This document shows, piece by piece, positions 1 through 12,570 of a DNA stretch of 64,000 bases. Source of the stretch: Crotophaga sulcirostris (Eukaryota; Chordata; Aves; Cuculiformes; Crotophagidae). The DNA lies in contig VYZB01000096.1 of NCBI GenBank assembly GCA_013397455.1, positions 629,495 to 693,494 on the forward strand, in the 5' to 3' direction. How positions within the stretch are numbered: position 1 is the stretch's first letter; each line of letters starts with the position of its first letter. The notes beneath the pieces were generated by a model that saw only the letters and a program-made list of their open reading frames with translations, was not told where the DNA came from and did not search any database. The position numbers and the translations under genes were made by a program.

Positions 1-3000
1 ATATTTTGGTGGATGGATCTAGGTCTGCAAATAACAAAATCTTGATTGCTGTTTTCAATAGCTTGCTTCATGGCTGGCCAGTTCATTAAATTCTTTTGTA
101 TGTGACCAGTTTCCCCATGTGCCTGAGATACTGCTGGCTAGGAATCTTTGTGTTATAGTTAAGATGCTAAATGAAGTGCTAATTGTTATTATTCTTTGAC
201 GTCATTACTGTGGAATATACAGCCAACTCCTTATTGTTCTGTATAAAGGGCAGTTCGGGACTGTTCGAATAAGGGATAAAAAAGGATAAGGAAAATTGGA
301 GGAAGAGCTGTTGAAGGAGGGCAGAGATAACCAGCTCCGTTAAGTCAGTGCAGATTGTTGCTTCCTATCACTCCAGTTTCTGAGTGGATTACAAAACTGA
401 ATGTGGTTCTGGATCCAAGTTGATGCCATATACCTATGTACATTAAAGCAAATAAACCTTCTGAGATGCTGAGGCATACAGCACACAGACAACAGCAGTC
501 AATTCTTACCCAGTCAACCCAGTCCATGGGGTTTCTGGCACATGGTCCAGTTGTCTTTTGGACATGAATATTAGGACCATTTTCTCAAAAGGTGCCACAG
601 TTTCCAAACTAGAGTTTGCAGTCCTCTTTTCCTCTCCAAAATACTGTAGTGCCAACAACAATTGACTCTTCTTCATGGTGTCCTTGAAAGTGATCATCTT
701 TTGAGGAGTGAAGGAAGGCATTAATACTATATCATTTCTTGCTTATGCTCCACTGAAATTTAAAATAAAATTTACCTCTGACTTTAGTTAGAGAAAATTT
801 AGGCAGTGAATCCTTGTGTTTTCCACAAAGACTGCCAGCTGTGATACTTAGGACCGTACTTTCTATGGAGTGGACTGGAGCTGACTAAGAACAGGACTGT
901 GACAATCAAGTGATTTTGCATATGCCACAAAAAATCTTTAGATGATCATAATCTGGAACAAATTAGAACTAAAAGTCTACTGGAAAAAGATCACATGGGA
1001 CATCAGCAGTCCCCTGAGCCAGCTGCATTCCTAAAAAGTTTACTATAAAATCTACCGATCTATCACAAAAAGAAAAAAAAAATTAACAATGCCATGTGAT
1101 GCATATGAAAATGTATGCATTTCTGCTCCTCCTCTGATTTCTGTGCCAGAAATTAACTCATCAAATACTCTCTTACCAGCACTGTGTCGACATCAATCAA
1201 TAGTGCTGTGGAACAAACAAAGATATTGTGGCACAAAAAGTTGTTTAACAGAATTGGAATGGCAGCTGTACAAAAAATGAGGGTGAATCAATGATTCCTA
1301 AATGGAAAAAGTCAAAATTAGTAGGGGGAAGAAAAATATTTTTGTACTTCCAGAAGGGCATTATAAACAAAGGAGGAAAAAAAAAAAACTGAAGTTCAAA
1401 TGAGAACAAATGAAGCAGAGAGGGATTTCACAAGCCTTTGTTGATGTTATGCATGCTTCTGAAATAGAAAAATCTCAAAAAAAGCAATTTCCTAAGTTTT
1501 GTTCAACTTATAAAGAGATAGATTTCTGTATTTTTATACACATCAAACAGTGATACAGTTATGTGAATGATCCTGTGTTTGGTACCATCGTGAGCTATAT
1601 TGTTAAAAACAGAGTCTCAGATATTTCCCAAGTTCCCAACTTGCGGTCAAGACATGGCTGATGTTTGCATTTGGGCCTAAGAACTGGAAACCACATCAGG
1701 CTCCACAGCTCAGACATTAACATTCATGTGGGGTGGGTTTTTTTCCACTTTTTTTCCCTGAACTGGAGCGTGGTTCTGTATTAATTGTTGTCACACTGAA
1801 GTCCTCCAGGTTCAGAGGGCCTATCTGAAATAGACACACTGTTTATTTCAGCAACCTTGTTTAGATAAACTGGATTTTTAACTAAGTCATACACGATATA
1901 TCTGTCATTCTTACCTAAAAGTTTGACTTAGACAAGTCTAAGTCATCATTCATTGCCAGGAACATTCTTCACTATCATCTGATTTCTTAGAAAAAAACCC
2001 ACATCCAGCAAAATACTTCCTTCCAGTCCCTGTTCCTTGATCCAATCCATTAAAATGATGCCGGGATTCTTTTGGCTGTTGTGTTTTTAAATGTTATGTT
2101 GCCTGTCTGCAATTGAAATAAAGTCAGCAAAGACAAGTTTTTTATACTGTTCCTTCTCTTTTCCTTGTTTGATGAGATTATTTGCTCCATATTTGCTTAC
2201 GCTGGGAAAATTTTTTCATTCCTCATCATTGTTTTTCCAGACAGGAACTTATGGAGTTAAACTAGCTTTACAGACAAATACTCCAACCTCCAGTTTAACC
2301 AGTTAACACAAAATTGTTACATGTAGTTCGGTCTCTACAGTTCCACCTCAGCAAATGGCAGCCCATCAGATGTAGATCTCACGCATTCCTAGGCTGGGTT
2401 CAGCTCCAGAGAATGTCCAGGGTAGGAACAGCATGGGAGCAGTTTCTCCACTTGACAATGAAAGCAAGGACCACAGCCGAGGACAACAGGCCAAAGCATT
2501 TCACGCTCCTTTTCAAAGTACAGTTCAGTTGATGTGCTGTGACATGCTTTGACTTCACACCAGGCAAAATTCTCTAGCTCCAAACATCATCTACCATATG
2601 GAAAGTATCTTATGCCAGATGATGTCTGCATGACCTGCCCAGAAGTCCTGGTGAGTGTGTACACACAAGTACCTGGTGCGTTTGCCAGTGTTCACCTTGA
2701 TCATGGATGTGTTACAATAAGTCTGAGCAGAAGATTCATGGTTACCCTTCCGAAGTCCAAAACCATTGAAAGGAGTATTCTTCATACCTTAATGGGGTTT
2801 AGATCAGACCTGTTGTTAGCTTCTGTTTGTCCAAAATGTGACCAGTGGTCATCTGACCTCTGGGAAAGTGAAAAGTGGCCAGCTGCTGCTGTTCATACAG
2901 CTATTGTTTTGTTCAAAGAGTTAATGCTGTCAGAAAATGTCAGCCTATCTTACATTTGGGCGTAAACAGTGACTGTGAAGTGCGAAAGCCTCCTTCAAAC

Positions 3001-3630
3001 AGAATATTTGGCTCGCTCTGCACAAGGCACTGTATTTGGCCCCTTCCTTGGTTAGGTCCAACAGACTTAATCTAGGCAGCTCTTGGCTCAGTGTGCCACT
3101 CTCAGAGGAGCAAGCTGAGTAGAGAGAAGCCGCCTTGCTCAGGTTAGGGACTGCACCCCATGGGGGTGACACGTAAAAATGGACAGCTATGGGATTTAAG
3201 CTAGAGACATCTCTGCCCTCTGTTTTATTTACCCAGTACAATATGGAGCTCATTCTCATTTACACAGGCCCAGGTCCTGTGTAAAGTGCCACTTTTGCAA
3301 TTGTTTCCTATGGCAAGTTTTTAGAGCTTTTCTCATCAGTTTCTAAACCTCTCATTTTAGTCTGTTTTAATTCATGTTGAGGTGATGACATGTTAAGTGT
3401 TACGAGATGTTGGCATATTTTCCTTTCTGGGTCTGAAATGACAAACTAGAAGGAAGGGGGTGGTCTCTTTCAGATATGTTGTGACTTGTATCATCATATT
3501 GCAGTCATGTGAACAAAATGGTGTTCATTTACGAAAAGAGAGTTCATGAACACAGAACCAAAAATAAAATAACAAGTACCCCAGAGATGACGTATTTCTT
3601 GACCTCTTTATGACCTGGTGAACACATTGT

Positions 3631-3690
3631 GAGCCTGAAAGCTTGTCTGTTGTTTCCAATTACATCACCTGGTCTAATAAAAGATATCCC
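3631..3690 (+). mobile_element. possible relic of an ancient amniote retroposon 3' end
   Basis: GAGCCTGAAAGCTTGTCTGT, then a CACCTGGTCTAATAAAAGATAT block, resembles the 3' end of an old SINE-like repeat common in reptile genomes (GAAAGCTTGTCTCT ... GGTCCAATAAAAGATATTACC). Recognised from memory only. Confidence 0.4.
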
Positions 3691-5719
3691 CTTTTCCTAA
3701 AAAAATGCCATTGCTTTTGTTTATTTTGGTGTGGGAAGAACCTATCAATTTAGGATTGCTATGTTGTGTAAAGACTCCATAGCTTTTATTTGATATTTGT
3801 GGTACTGTAGATACAACAGATTTTCTTTGCAATCATAACTTTGGCGACACTTGAAGTCGCAGCAGTCAGGAGTCTGTGACTACAAAATCCCGAGTGGAAC
3901 TAAAATTGATGTCGGCTTGTAGTTCCAGGTTTGCAAAGTGAGGCACAGTCAGAAGTGTGAGGCTTCCGGGAAGCAGTCGAATCATCTGTTTATGTTTTTT
4001 TAACAAACTTGTTATAGGCATAAACTTTTAAAAATAAGTGTACTTAAACCAGCCTGTTTTAACTTCGTTGTTTTGTTTGAAATGATCTAATTAGGAAATT
4101 GTGGATCTCAGGTTTCTACTGCATTGAGCTTCATGATTAACGAAACTGGCAATAGATAACAGCATAAGCAACCTTAGTTAAATATATTTTGATTAAATTA
4201 ATTCAGGGTACATTTTCCTAAGACAAATTTGGCCATGTTCAGTACCGCGATACATGTAAACGTCTGGGAAAATTGCAGCGTTTTTCCAAGCAGGAGGCAT
4301 GAGATTACTATAATCCATAGCCTCCACCACAGTATTAATTAGCATGGCTCGCTAACCAGGGATGTAATATTTGTAAATGAAACTCTAGAAGGGCATCAGT
4401 AAGGAACAGGATGTTGAAGCCAAATGGAAAACATGAACCAATAAAAAGGCTGATCTAGCTAGAAGTGCAAGCTCAGCCTTTGAAGTTAGTTCAAGTACTG
4501 CATGCTTTAATTTTGGTGTAATCTTATGATGGGGGTACAAACAAGAACTCAGAAACAGATTTTGTAACATTTGGCCCAATTGTAGATGAATCAGTTTGTT
4601 GATGGTTACCAACAATTGCACAGCCAGAGAAGCTGTGGTCTTTGTTAAATTAGATTGAATAATTGGCTTCAGTGGGAGTTTCGGGTGCAGAGCAAATGAA
4701 GTGTCATGGCCCTTGACTATCGTTAGATTCCTTAGCAGGGGCTAAGCTTTCACATTCAGAGCAACCTGAATATGGATTCAGAGAAAATAAGTCCCTCGAG
4801 TTCATCTTCTCACTTCCCTGCCCCAATATGGGTCTCAAAATACGTAGTCGTTCCTGGCAGATGTGCGTATCTTATCTGTCTTCAGAACCCCTCTGATGAC
4901 AATAAGGATGCCAAAGGCTCTCTAGGCAGTTTACTTCCAATCCTTAACTATTGTCTCGGAATACAAATCTGTGATTAGTACTACATCACCCTGGAAAGCC
5001 CACCTAAGCCTATATATTTTTGTATTTTGATTTTGTTACGCTCTGGTTTTTTTAATATACTTTTGTGTGGAGCTGCAGTGACTACGCCGTGCTTTCCAGG
5101 TGTTTCACTCAAAGTAAAAAAAACAAAGATCACTGTTTTCGTCCTTTGGGCAGCTTTCTGAAGGCCTGCTACTGCCAGGTGCTGAGCACCTCTGGAGATG
5201 TGAATTAAGAGAACAATACATTAATACATTCAGGAAATTTCAGGATCAGGGAGCCAGGAGCTAAGATGATCTTTGAACTAGAAGGTCATAACTAGAAGAT
5301 TAATACGATCAGACATACTCTCCTTTTTTTTAGATCAAGCATTCAGTTCATTAGCCTGAAAACAGTAAATCATTTATCGTAGCCTTTAGTTAATAGAGCA
5401 ACATGTGCTCTTAATTACTTTCTCATTTGGGAGAAAAAACAGAGAGAAAGTTATTTTTTTTCTTGCGTATGCTTTCTAGAGGAAAAAGAACTCCCAAAAA
5501 GTGCGTTTATTTTCTCTTTCCAGCTATGAAGACCTCTGGAAGAAGCCATGTTCCTCAACAAAGCAAGTGTAGTGGCTCTGTCCTCTGAAATGCAAGTGAG
5601 TACAAACCCAAACACTTCAATGAATCATGAAGACCTTCAATTAAAAAAAAATACACCAAAGAAAATGGTTGGAATAGTGTATTAGAAAAAAGATTATATA
5701 CACCAAACTTAAGCCCTAT

Positions 5720-5870
5720 GTGATGACAGTAATGTTTACCAAACAAGGTAATTTTATGCATATATGAGTATAGTGTATATGTACACAAGCACATACAAAT
5801 CCATGAAGTATAGATTTTAGAGACATGTATACATGCCTGCACACACATATATGCATACAGAATTGTAAAG
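5720..5870. repeat. degenerate TA/CA-rich tract
   Basis: Alternating ATATGTAC, CATATATG and ACACACATATATG motifs; simple low-complexity sequence. Similar short tracts occur at 9606-9652, 35350-35400 and 63040-63120. Confidence 0.6.
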
Positions 5871-8800
5871 GTGTAAATTACTCTAGAGTCTCGACAGATT
5901 CAATTCCCAAAATACTTTTTTCTGGAATGAGTGGTATTCAAACCAGTCAGGATCTGGGGTTTACAAAACTAATACTGATCAGTTGGGTCTTGCAGCTGGG
6001 ATGAAATTCATGTGGTTGCCTACAGGTGAAAACTACTAAGGATGCTAAGTTTGTTGATTGCATTTGTTGAGCCATAGGCACCAGAGCCTATTACAATGAA
6101 TATTTCCAATGAAATCTCTGTATTTTCTGACTTTGACAGATGGGGAATATTGCATAAGCTGTTGAGTGCCTGTGCATTCCTTGAGTGTGATGCTGTGCTT
6201 TTTTTCTTGCTTGCCTTGTTATTTGTTTCATTTAACTTTCTCATTAACAGCACAATTTCTTTGCTTTGTTCAAAAATCCTTTTCTGAGAAGTGAGTATTA
6301 CTTTCTTTTTAACTTTCTTGCCAACAAAAGATTTACAAACGCATATGGTACAGAGGAATCATGTACAATTTTTTTAGAGTAAAAAGAAATATCTAAAATT
6401 AAAAGCACAATCCTCTTACTACATTTCCACTTTTCCTTTGACATGAAATGAAAACTTAACATGAGACATGCACACAGTTCACCAGCGTACTCTGAACAAA
6501 TACATAATTAACATGTGGAATAAGCAATACTGTTGTCAACGCTTCCACATATGTTACCATGAAACTAAAATATGTTAATTAATGGAGAAATAGAGTAAAA
6601 TCCAAATAAATTAGCTCAGCTCAATGAATATTAAAAATAAGAGAATCTCAACTATACCTTGGCAGCCCTTGCCATACTAGGACAACTTAGTGGGTCCTGC
6701 ATAATTCCAACCTGCTCCAGCTCTCTGATAAATTATTTCTTGGCAAAGAAGTATCCATCATGGCCATTGTGTGAATGCTTTACTAAATCACTGCTAGAAA
6801 TCAAAATGTGTGAGTTCATTAGCAGGTAGGTAAAAAGCGTAGACTTTGGTTTTTCATATTAATCCAATGTGCTGGACGGACAGAATTCTATTTGAAGGCT
6901 ACGTAATAAGAGGAAAAATAAAAAAAAAAAACTGTATAGCAATACCATGTGGCTTCTGATTTGGGAAATACAATTTGGCCTGTTAGACATGGACGTGTTC
7001 CAAAAGTGCACATTCAAACAATCATGCATGAAGGACTCAGAAACACAGATGTGAATTATAACTCTCTGAAATCCTGGGAATGCTCCAAATCAGGCCATTA
7101 GAGGTAGGTTTGAACTGTAAGTACAGATCCAGATCTAAAATTTTTGTTCAAATCTGTATTTTCCTAACATTTTTACAGCAACTACTGAATGTATTAAAAC
7201 CAGCAATGTTCCATAAGCTTAAAAAAAATACCAGTTAACTCCTTCTTAGCTGTATTCAAACATGATTCACAATGACTTACTAAACCATTCTATAAAAGGC
7301 AGTAACAAAAATCATCAGTTGAATGCAATATTTAAACAGGTCAAATTCAAGCTGGATTACTGCAGCTCCATTGGCCACATACAGCTACACAGTGATGAGA
7401 ATGGCCCAGTATTTAACATTAGAAACACAAATAATTTAAGGATTTTCTTTTCCAAGTTTGGAACAGAACTTTGAAACATGGTCTCCTTTCAATTGTTTTT
7501 TTTCACATATAAGCAAAAGTCAATAGTTTTGACTAGAGCAATAATGTTGGGTGGGATTGAGGCTGGCCATTTCACAAGCGTACTAGAGGTAGAGGATAGA
7601 AAATGTCCCCAGGTGTGTAATACAATATAGGGATAAAAGCACAGAAGGAGAAACGAAGGGATATCTGCCATTTTTCAGTGTTCACAAAAGCGGGGAACCT
7701 AAGGTCCTGCATTTATGAAAATACCCAGTTCAATGATACTTTTATTTATAGATTTCATTAATACTTTTATTTACAGACTTCATTAATGTAGGTTTCTCTT
7801 TTTTTAAGTCGAACAGATTGGCAAAGTGAGTCACAATGATTCTTCTTGTGTAAAAGATGTAGAAGGTGTGGCACAAACAAGTCTGGCCTTGGCCACCCAG
7901 TACTGTATAATAAGAGAACCAATAACAGAAATCAGGCCTGCTGCATCTGATCTACTGCTGCATCTGCAAAGCACCTCTCTTTGTTGCCGATCTGAATGCC
8001 TGATGATTAAATACTAGATTTCCACGCCTTGAAATGGATAAATGAATCCACAGCCCAGAGTCTAAGACCACTCCTCATTAGCAGTACTTCAAGAAACAGC
8101 CATTAAAAAGAGATCATGAGGAGCATTATACAGACACAAATGAGAAAGCATTTTGCCTGTTTTTACATGGCCTTGTGACCACCACTACCACTTGTAACTA
8201 TTTTAAGTGTGCGGCTTGATAACATAAAACAGCACTACATGTTTTCAGGAATTCATCTCATAGTCCGATACTTTGAGTCATGCAGTAGTAGGAGAGAAGT
8301 CAAAGCAAAATGTATAAAGCCCCTTCCTGAAGCGCGTAGTCACAGCTTGTGTTGATATCAAAAGTATTTGAAGGAGAAACGTCGGGACTACACCCTCAAA
8401 GATTATAAAATGTTTTAATAAACATGCCAGGTCTGATGAGAGAAAAGTGAAATACACAGTAATAGCATCTAAGTTTAAATATTTATGACTTCAAATGATG
8501 GCTTCAAAAAATTCCAAAGTAGTTCCAGTATGTTGCATTACTTGGGAGTAAACAACAAAAGTAAGTCTGAATGAATATGATTAGATTGTGTACTTTGAAT
8601 GCCACTAAAGCATAAATTCATCCAGAAGACTTTCTAGGTTTGCAGGTTTCTGAAAACAGAATCGTTTTTATTGTCTGTAGCAGCAAACTCCACAGAAAAC
8701 TGTTGATCTGCTGTAGACTTCTGAGAGTTCCAATGTATACGTAGTTAAAATAAACAAGGAATAAAGTTTTAGTTACCTAAGGGAAGAGGTGCTAGGATTG

Positions 8801-9176
8801 TTGAGTAGAACTTTTCTAGCCCTTAAAAACTGCTGAGCTCACTGAAGTGGTAGATCAGCAACCTGAGAGAGAATAGATCTCTAGAACAAGATAAAAAGGC
8901 AATAGCAGTGCAAGCTTCCTTAAGTGATATAGTTATCATTTAGAACAATGACATTTAATCAGTCTCTATACCTGCTCAGTTCTCAGGCTCTCAGCTGGAA
9001 ATGGCAGTAGTCGTTACTTGATCCCTTGGGACGAGACTAAAACCACTATTCCGTTTCAAATGTGTCACCAAATAGCAGTTATGGAGTGTCTGCCACTGCA
9101 TCAGATTAGGTTCAGTAACCCAGAAAGGAAAGCATCCCTGTCTTTTAATATATTCACTGTCCAATTTCTCAATATT

Positions 9177-9486
9177 TCATAGAATCATAGAACGGTTTGG
9201 ATTGGAAGGGACTTTAAAGATCATCCAGTTCCAACCTCCCTGCCGTGGGCAGGGATACCTTCCACTGGAACAGGTTTCTCAAATCCTCTTCCAACCTGGC
9301 CTTGAACACCTCCAGGGATGGGACATCCATGACTTCTCTGGGCAACCAACCTGTTCCAGTGCCTCATCACTCTCACAATAAAAAATTTCTTCCTAGTATC
9401 TACTCTAAATCCCCCCTCTTTCAGCTTAAAACTGTTACCCTTTGTCCTATCACTGGACAGAGTCCCTCCCCATCTTTCCTGTAGGA
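9177..9486 (-). mobile_element. CR1 LINE 3' end fragment
   Basis: About 310 bp of CR1 3' sequence in reverse orientation, starting with the AGAATCATAGAA terminal repeat and continuing through the typical GGTTTCTCAAATCC and TTTGTCCTATCACTGGACAG segments. It lies in the intergenic region 3' of RGS22. The sequence style is avian. Confidence 0.9.
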
Positions 9487-11993
9487 AAATTTCTTTAAAA
9501 TTAACACATAAAAAGGGCATAACAATATGACATGTATTTCTAGCATTACTAATGCATGTGATCCTCCTCAGTTGCATACTAAAGATAGGGCCTGTAAATG
9601 ACTGTGCACGTGCGTGTATATACATACATATATACGTGCATATATATTTCAGTTAATGTGGAGGTGGAACTGCAGACTTGATTGAGGGTTATCATCAGTT
9701 TGCACAGCTTTGAGTGGATAGAGCCAGTTTGCAAAATTCTACTCACTCATTGAAGTACATGAAGTACTACTTTTGCTTGTTTGAAGTTTGATAGACATGT
9801 ATGGCATTAATCATAGCAACTGTCTGGGACAATAGTTTTTGCATGGGGGCTGGTAAATTTTCGTTAACAATTTGGCAAGGCTGGAACATATTCACAAGGA
9901 GCTTTATCATCTGTGACAAATATCTGGATAATATTTTTCATTTTTAAAGTAATCCAAGTATGATTCAAGTCAAAGCTACCAGCATAAGCCTTGTCTTTGT
10001 ATTATTTAACTGTTCCAAAATGCCATGAAGGCAAGAATACAACAAAACAGAAACTGACTGCTGCACTCCAGCATTTGATTGCGTGCAGTGTACTGACCAC
10101 AGCAGTAGAAGGTGGCCTTTCACATGTTTTTTAGACTGACGTATATCACTGCGTTTATGGCATTTCGTGATTCTTCTTTGCCTTTCACATTAATGAGTGG
10201 TAGGCCACACAGTACCACATGTGCTCTGCTCACTACAAGATGCTACTTTCCACCCTCCTCAGATGTACTGAATATTAAAGTTTATTGTGTGAAATATGGG
10301 AAACCATGGAAAACGGGGACAAGAATTTTATATTTTACTCCCTTGGGGCTTCTACTCAAGACATTTTTCTCAGGTAATATCACACAAGCAAACAACCCAA
10401 ACACAGAAGGAATGGAGGTAATCGTGAAGCAAACTCTGTCTTTGAAGTGTGTGGGGAAAGTAAGAATGGAACCAATAATTTCTTTGCTCCTTCTGTGAGG
10501 ATATATGAGCAGGGCAGCTGTATCCATAAAAGAGAGTATCTTTCTTCCCTGTCAGCCTGTCTGAAGCAACTCCTAATGGAAATCCCATACAATTCTTGGT
10601 CACTGTGTCACAAGTTGTTCTTAGCTGCCACTCCATACTCAGGAGGAAAGCACTCATGAATGGTCCTTAGCAGTACTATCTAAGAGCTCCAAGAGAAAAA
10701 CCTTTACTTCTGACAACTGAGACAGGGCTGCATGACTCATTCTCCTTGTCCAAGATGGGGGGTTAGTTGGAGCCTGCTGATCTGTGTTACACAGATGTAA
10801 AGAAGAATGAAGCCAACTTTGTGGCTGGGAACTGGTGTTTATAGTGGTCTGAAAAATGTGGAGAGGTCTATCATCATCCTGTCCCCCTGCCTAGCAGTTT
10901 GTTCTGCCCCTGCCCCATTTTAACTCCCCCATTAATCCTTTGGCCATAGTCCCAACATCAACTCTGCCCCAATTATTTTTAAAACTCTCATAATGGTGGA
11001 AAAGTTCTCGATCACATATATGTCCTGAAGAATTTTAAGCACTTCTTGTGGATCAAAACTGAGAAATCAGGCAGAAGATGTCTTTGGACCAGGTAGCAGA
11101 CTGAATTGGGAGCAAACTACAAGAGGCTTTGATTTTATGATAGCTCAGACACCTCAAGAGTTATACATGATGAGCAGAAATTGCATGAATTGCAGTCCTG
11201 AGAGCATAGTGTGCTAAGACACACTGCTTCAGGGCTGTCAGTTCAATGTGGTGTTTTATTGATTCATTAGATTAGGCATTGAGGGACTAGGTTTGATTAT
11301 AAGATCTTAAGAACCAAGACCAACTAGTTGTTTGTACCATGTATACTTCAGTGGAATCTTACTCTGATTTGAGCCTCAAGGTGTACTATTAAACAAGTGA
11401 GTAACACAAGGGTCAGTATCACAATCATATTGATACTGAACACAGTAGAAGATGTTTATTTCCTACCCTTGACAATTGTCCCATGGTTCTTACTAATATT
11501 CCAAGTTGTCATCTTTGCTCTAGAAACACGAGGACAGACCTTGCATGCACATTATTTTTGTGTCTCCTGCCCACCTCCACTAAATGCCTCTGCATTTCTT
11601 TCCTCAAAAGATTTTAATATTGCTGCAAAAGATAGCAGAATGCCGTTGTGTGTTGCCAGTTGAAACAGTCAGAACAGTTCTTCAATAAATGCATCAAAAA
11701 GAGACAAACAAGGTGTGATTGGATTGGTCCTCATGAGCAGCCAGTTTCCCACCCAGCTGCTCACTCACTCACTAGTTGCTAGTTCTGTGTCAGGCCCTTG
11801 CCAGTAACCCCATGGAGTCTGAGCTTCCTCCGATCATCTCCTGCTCCTATTTAAAATATTTTAACTGGAAAGCTTAGATAACTGCATTTCAGAGACTACC
11901 ATTTTGGAGTAGAAACTGGAGAAGCCAGGCTTCAGCCCAGCTGCTTGAAGATGTGATCCAGATCTCATTCAAACCTGTTTCTGTGGCTGCAGC

Positions 11994-11999
11994 TTTATT
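11994..11999 (-). promoter_or_regulatory. candidate polyadenylation signal of RGS22
   Basis: AATAAA on the minus strand about 460 nt after the stop codon. It is the first canonical hexamer I noticed downstream. It would give a 3' UTR of roughly 0.5 kb (12459 down to about 11975). This rests on motif and distance only. Confidence 0.35.
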
Positions 12000-12459
12000 A
12001 GTGCTCAAATCTGAACTAAGAGAGTATACTCAGCTGACACAAGGGTGAGGCAATGCCTCTTATGTTCCCCCGAAAGCACACTGACAAACTGGTGAGAAAA
12101 TGTTTCAAAGTTTCATCTCTCTGATTGTATATAAATTGATGAAGCATGAGAAGCCAGGGAGGTGAAATATGTACAGGAACCAAATAGGATTGCCGTGCCA
12201 CCATGCAGAATGAAGAAATGGCCATATTCCTCTTTGCAGTTGGACCTGTGCAGTGAAAGCAATGCTGATACCCTGCAACTTTCACTTTCATAGCAAACTT
12301 ACCAGCCACAAGTGGAGTGCAGAGAGCAACTCTTCAGCAGGAAGTGTAAGAGAGACAGCAGTTTATGTACACAGTTCCAAAGGAGAGCAAACAAAGTCCT
12401 TAGACTAAAGAGAATTTCACTTAAATTATAACCTTGTCCTCCTAAACTACAATGCTTCA

Positions 12460-12570
12460 TTAACAATCTGTACGGAATGATGATGAGCTTTTCTCCAGAT
12501 CTTCTTGCATTTTAAGGAGTATTTTCTCCTGCTCCAAGGCTTCTATGTATTTGGAATAGGACCAGGAAGC
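12460..12570 (-). CDS. RGS22: RGS22 terminal coding exon with stop
   Basis: 111 nt, 36 codons and TAA; phase 0 in. Acceptor GGTTCTTGCAG. It encodes [20 protein letters not shown] and then [15 protein letters not shown], a short coiled-coil-like C-terminus matching the [13 protein letters not shown] motif of mammalian RGS22. The tail after it is shorter than I recall for human RGS22. Confidence 0.93.
   Translation of the reverse strand, partial: ASWSYSKYIEALEQEKILLKMQEDLEKSSSSFRTDC

Larger units (their letters stand above)
1..11993. other. intergenic region 3' of RGS22
   Basis: No gene recognised on either strand. Open frames are short (longest 138 codons at 2549-2965 plus) with no family motif or splice pattern. 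In mammals COX6C lies on this side of RGS22; I looked for its short coding exons and did not see them. Contains the CR1 fragment and retroposon relic listed separately. The stretch 3840-4300 has more CpG than its surroundings but I cannot assign it. Confidence 0.6.

Noticed and set aside
2549..2965. 138-codon open frame on the plus strand
   Set aside because: No recognisable domain, no codon or splice evidence, in an intergenic region; probably chance.
9221..9625. 134-codon minus-strand frame
   Set aside because: It mostly overlaps the CR1 3' fragment, which is non-coding.
1..11993. COX6C, the expected neighbour 3' of RGS22 in mammals
   Set aside because: None of its short conserved coding blocks could be seen on either strand; it may lie further left, outside the window.
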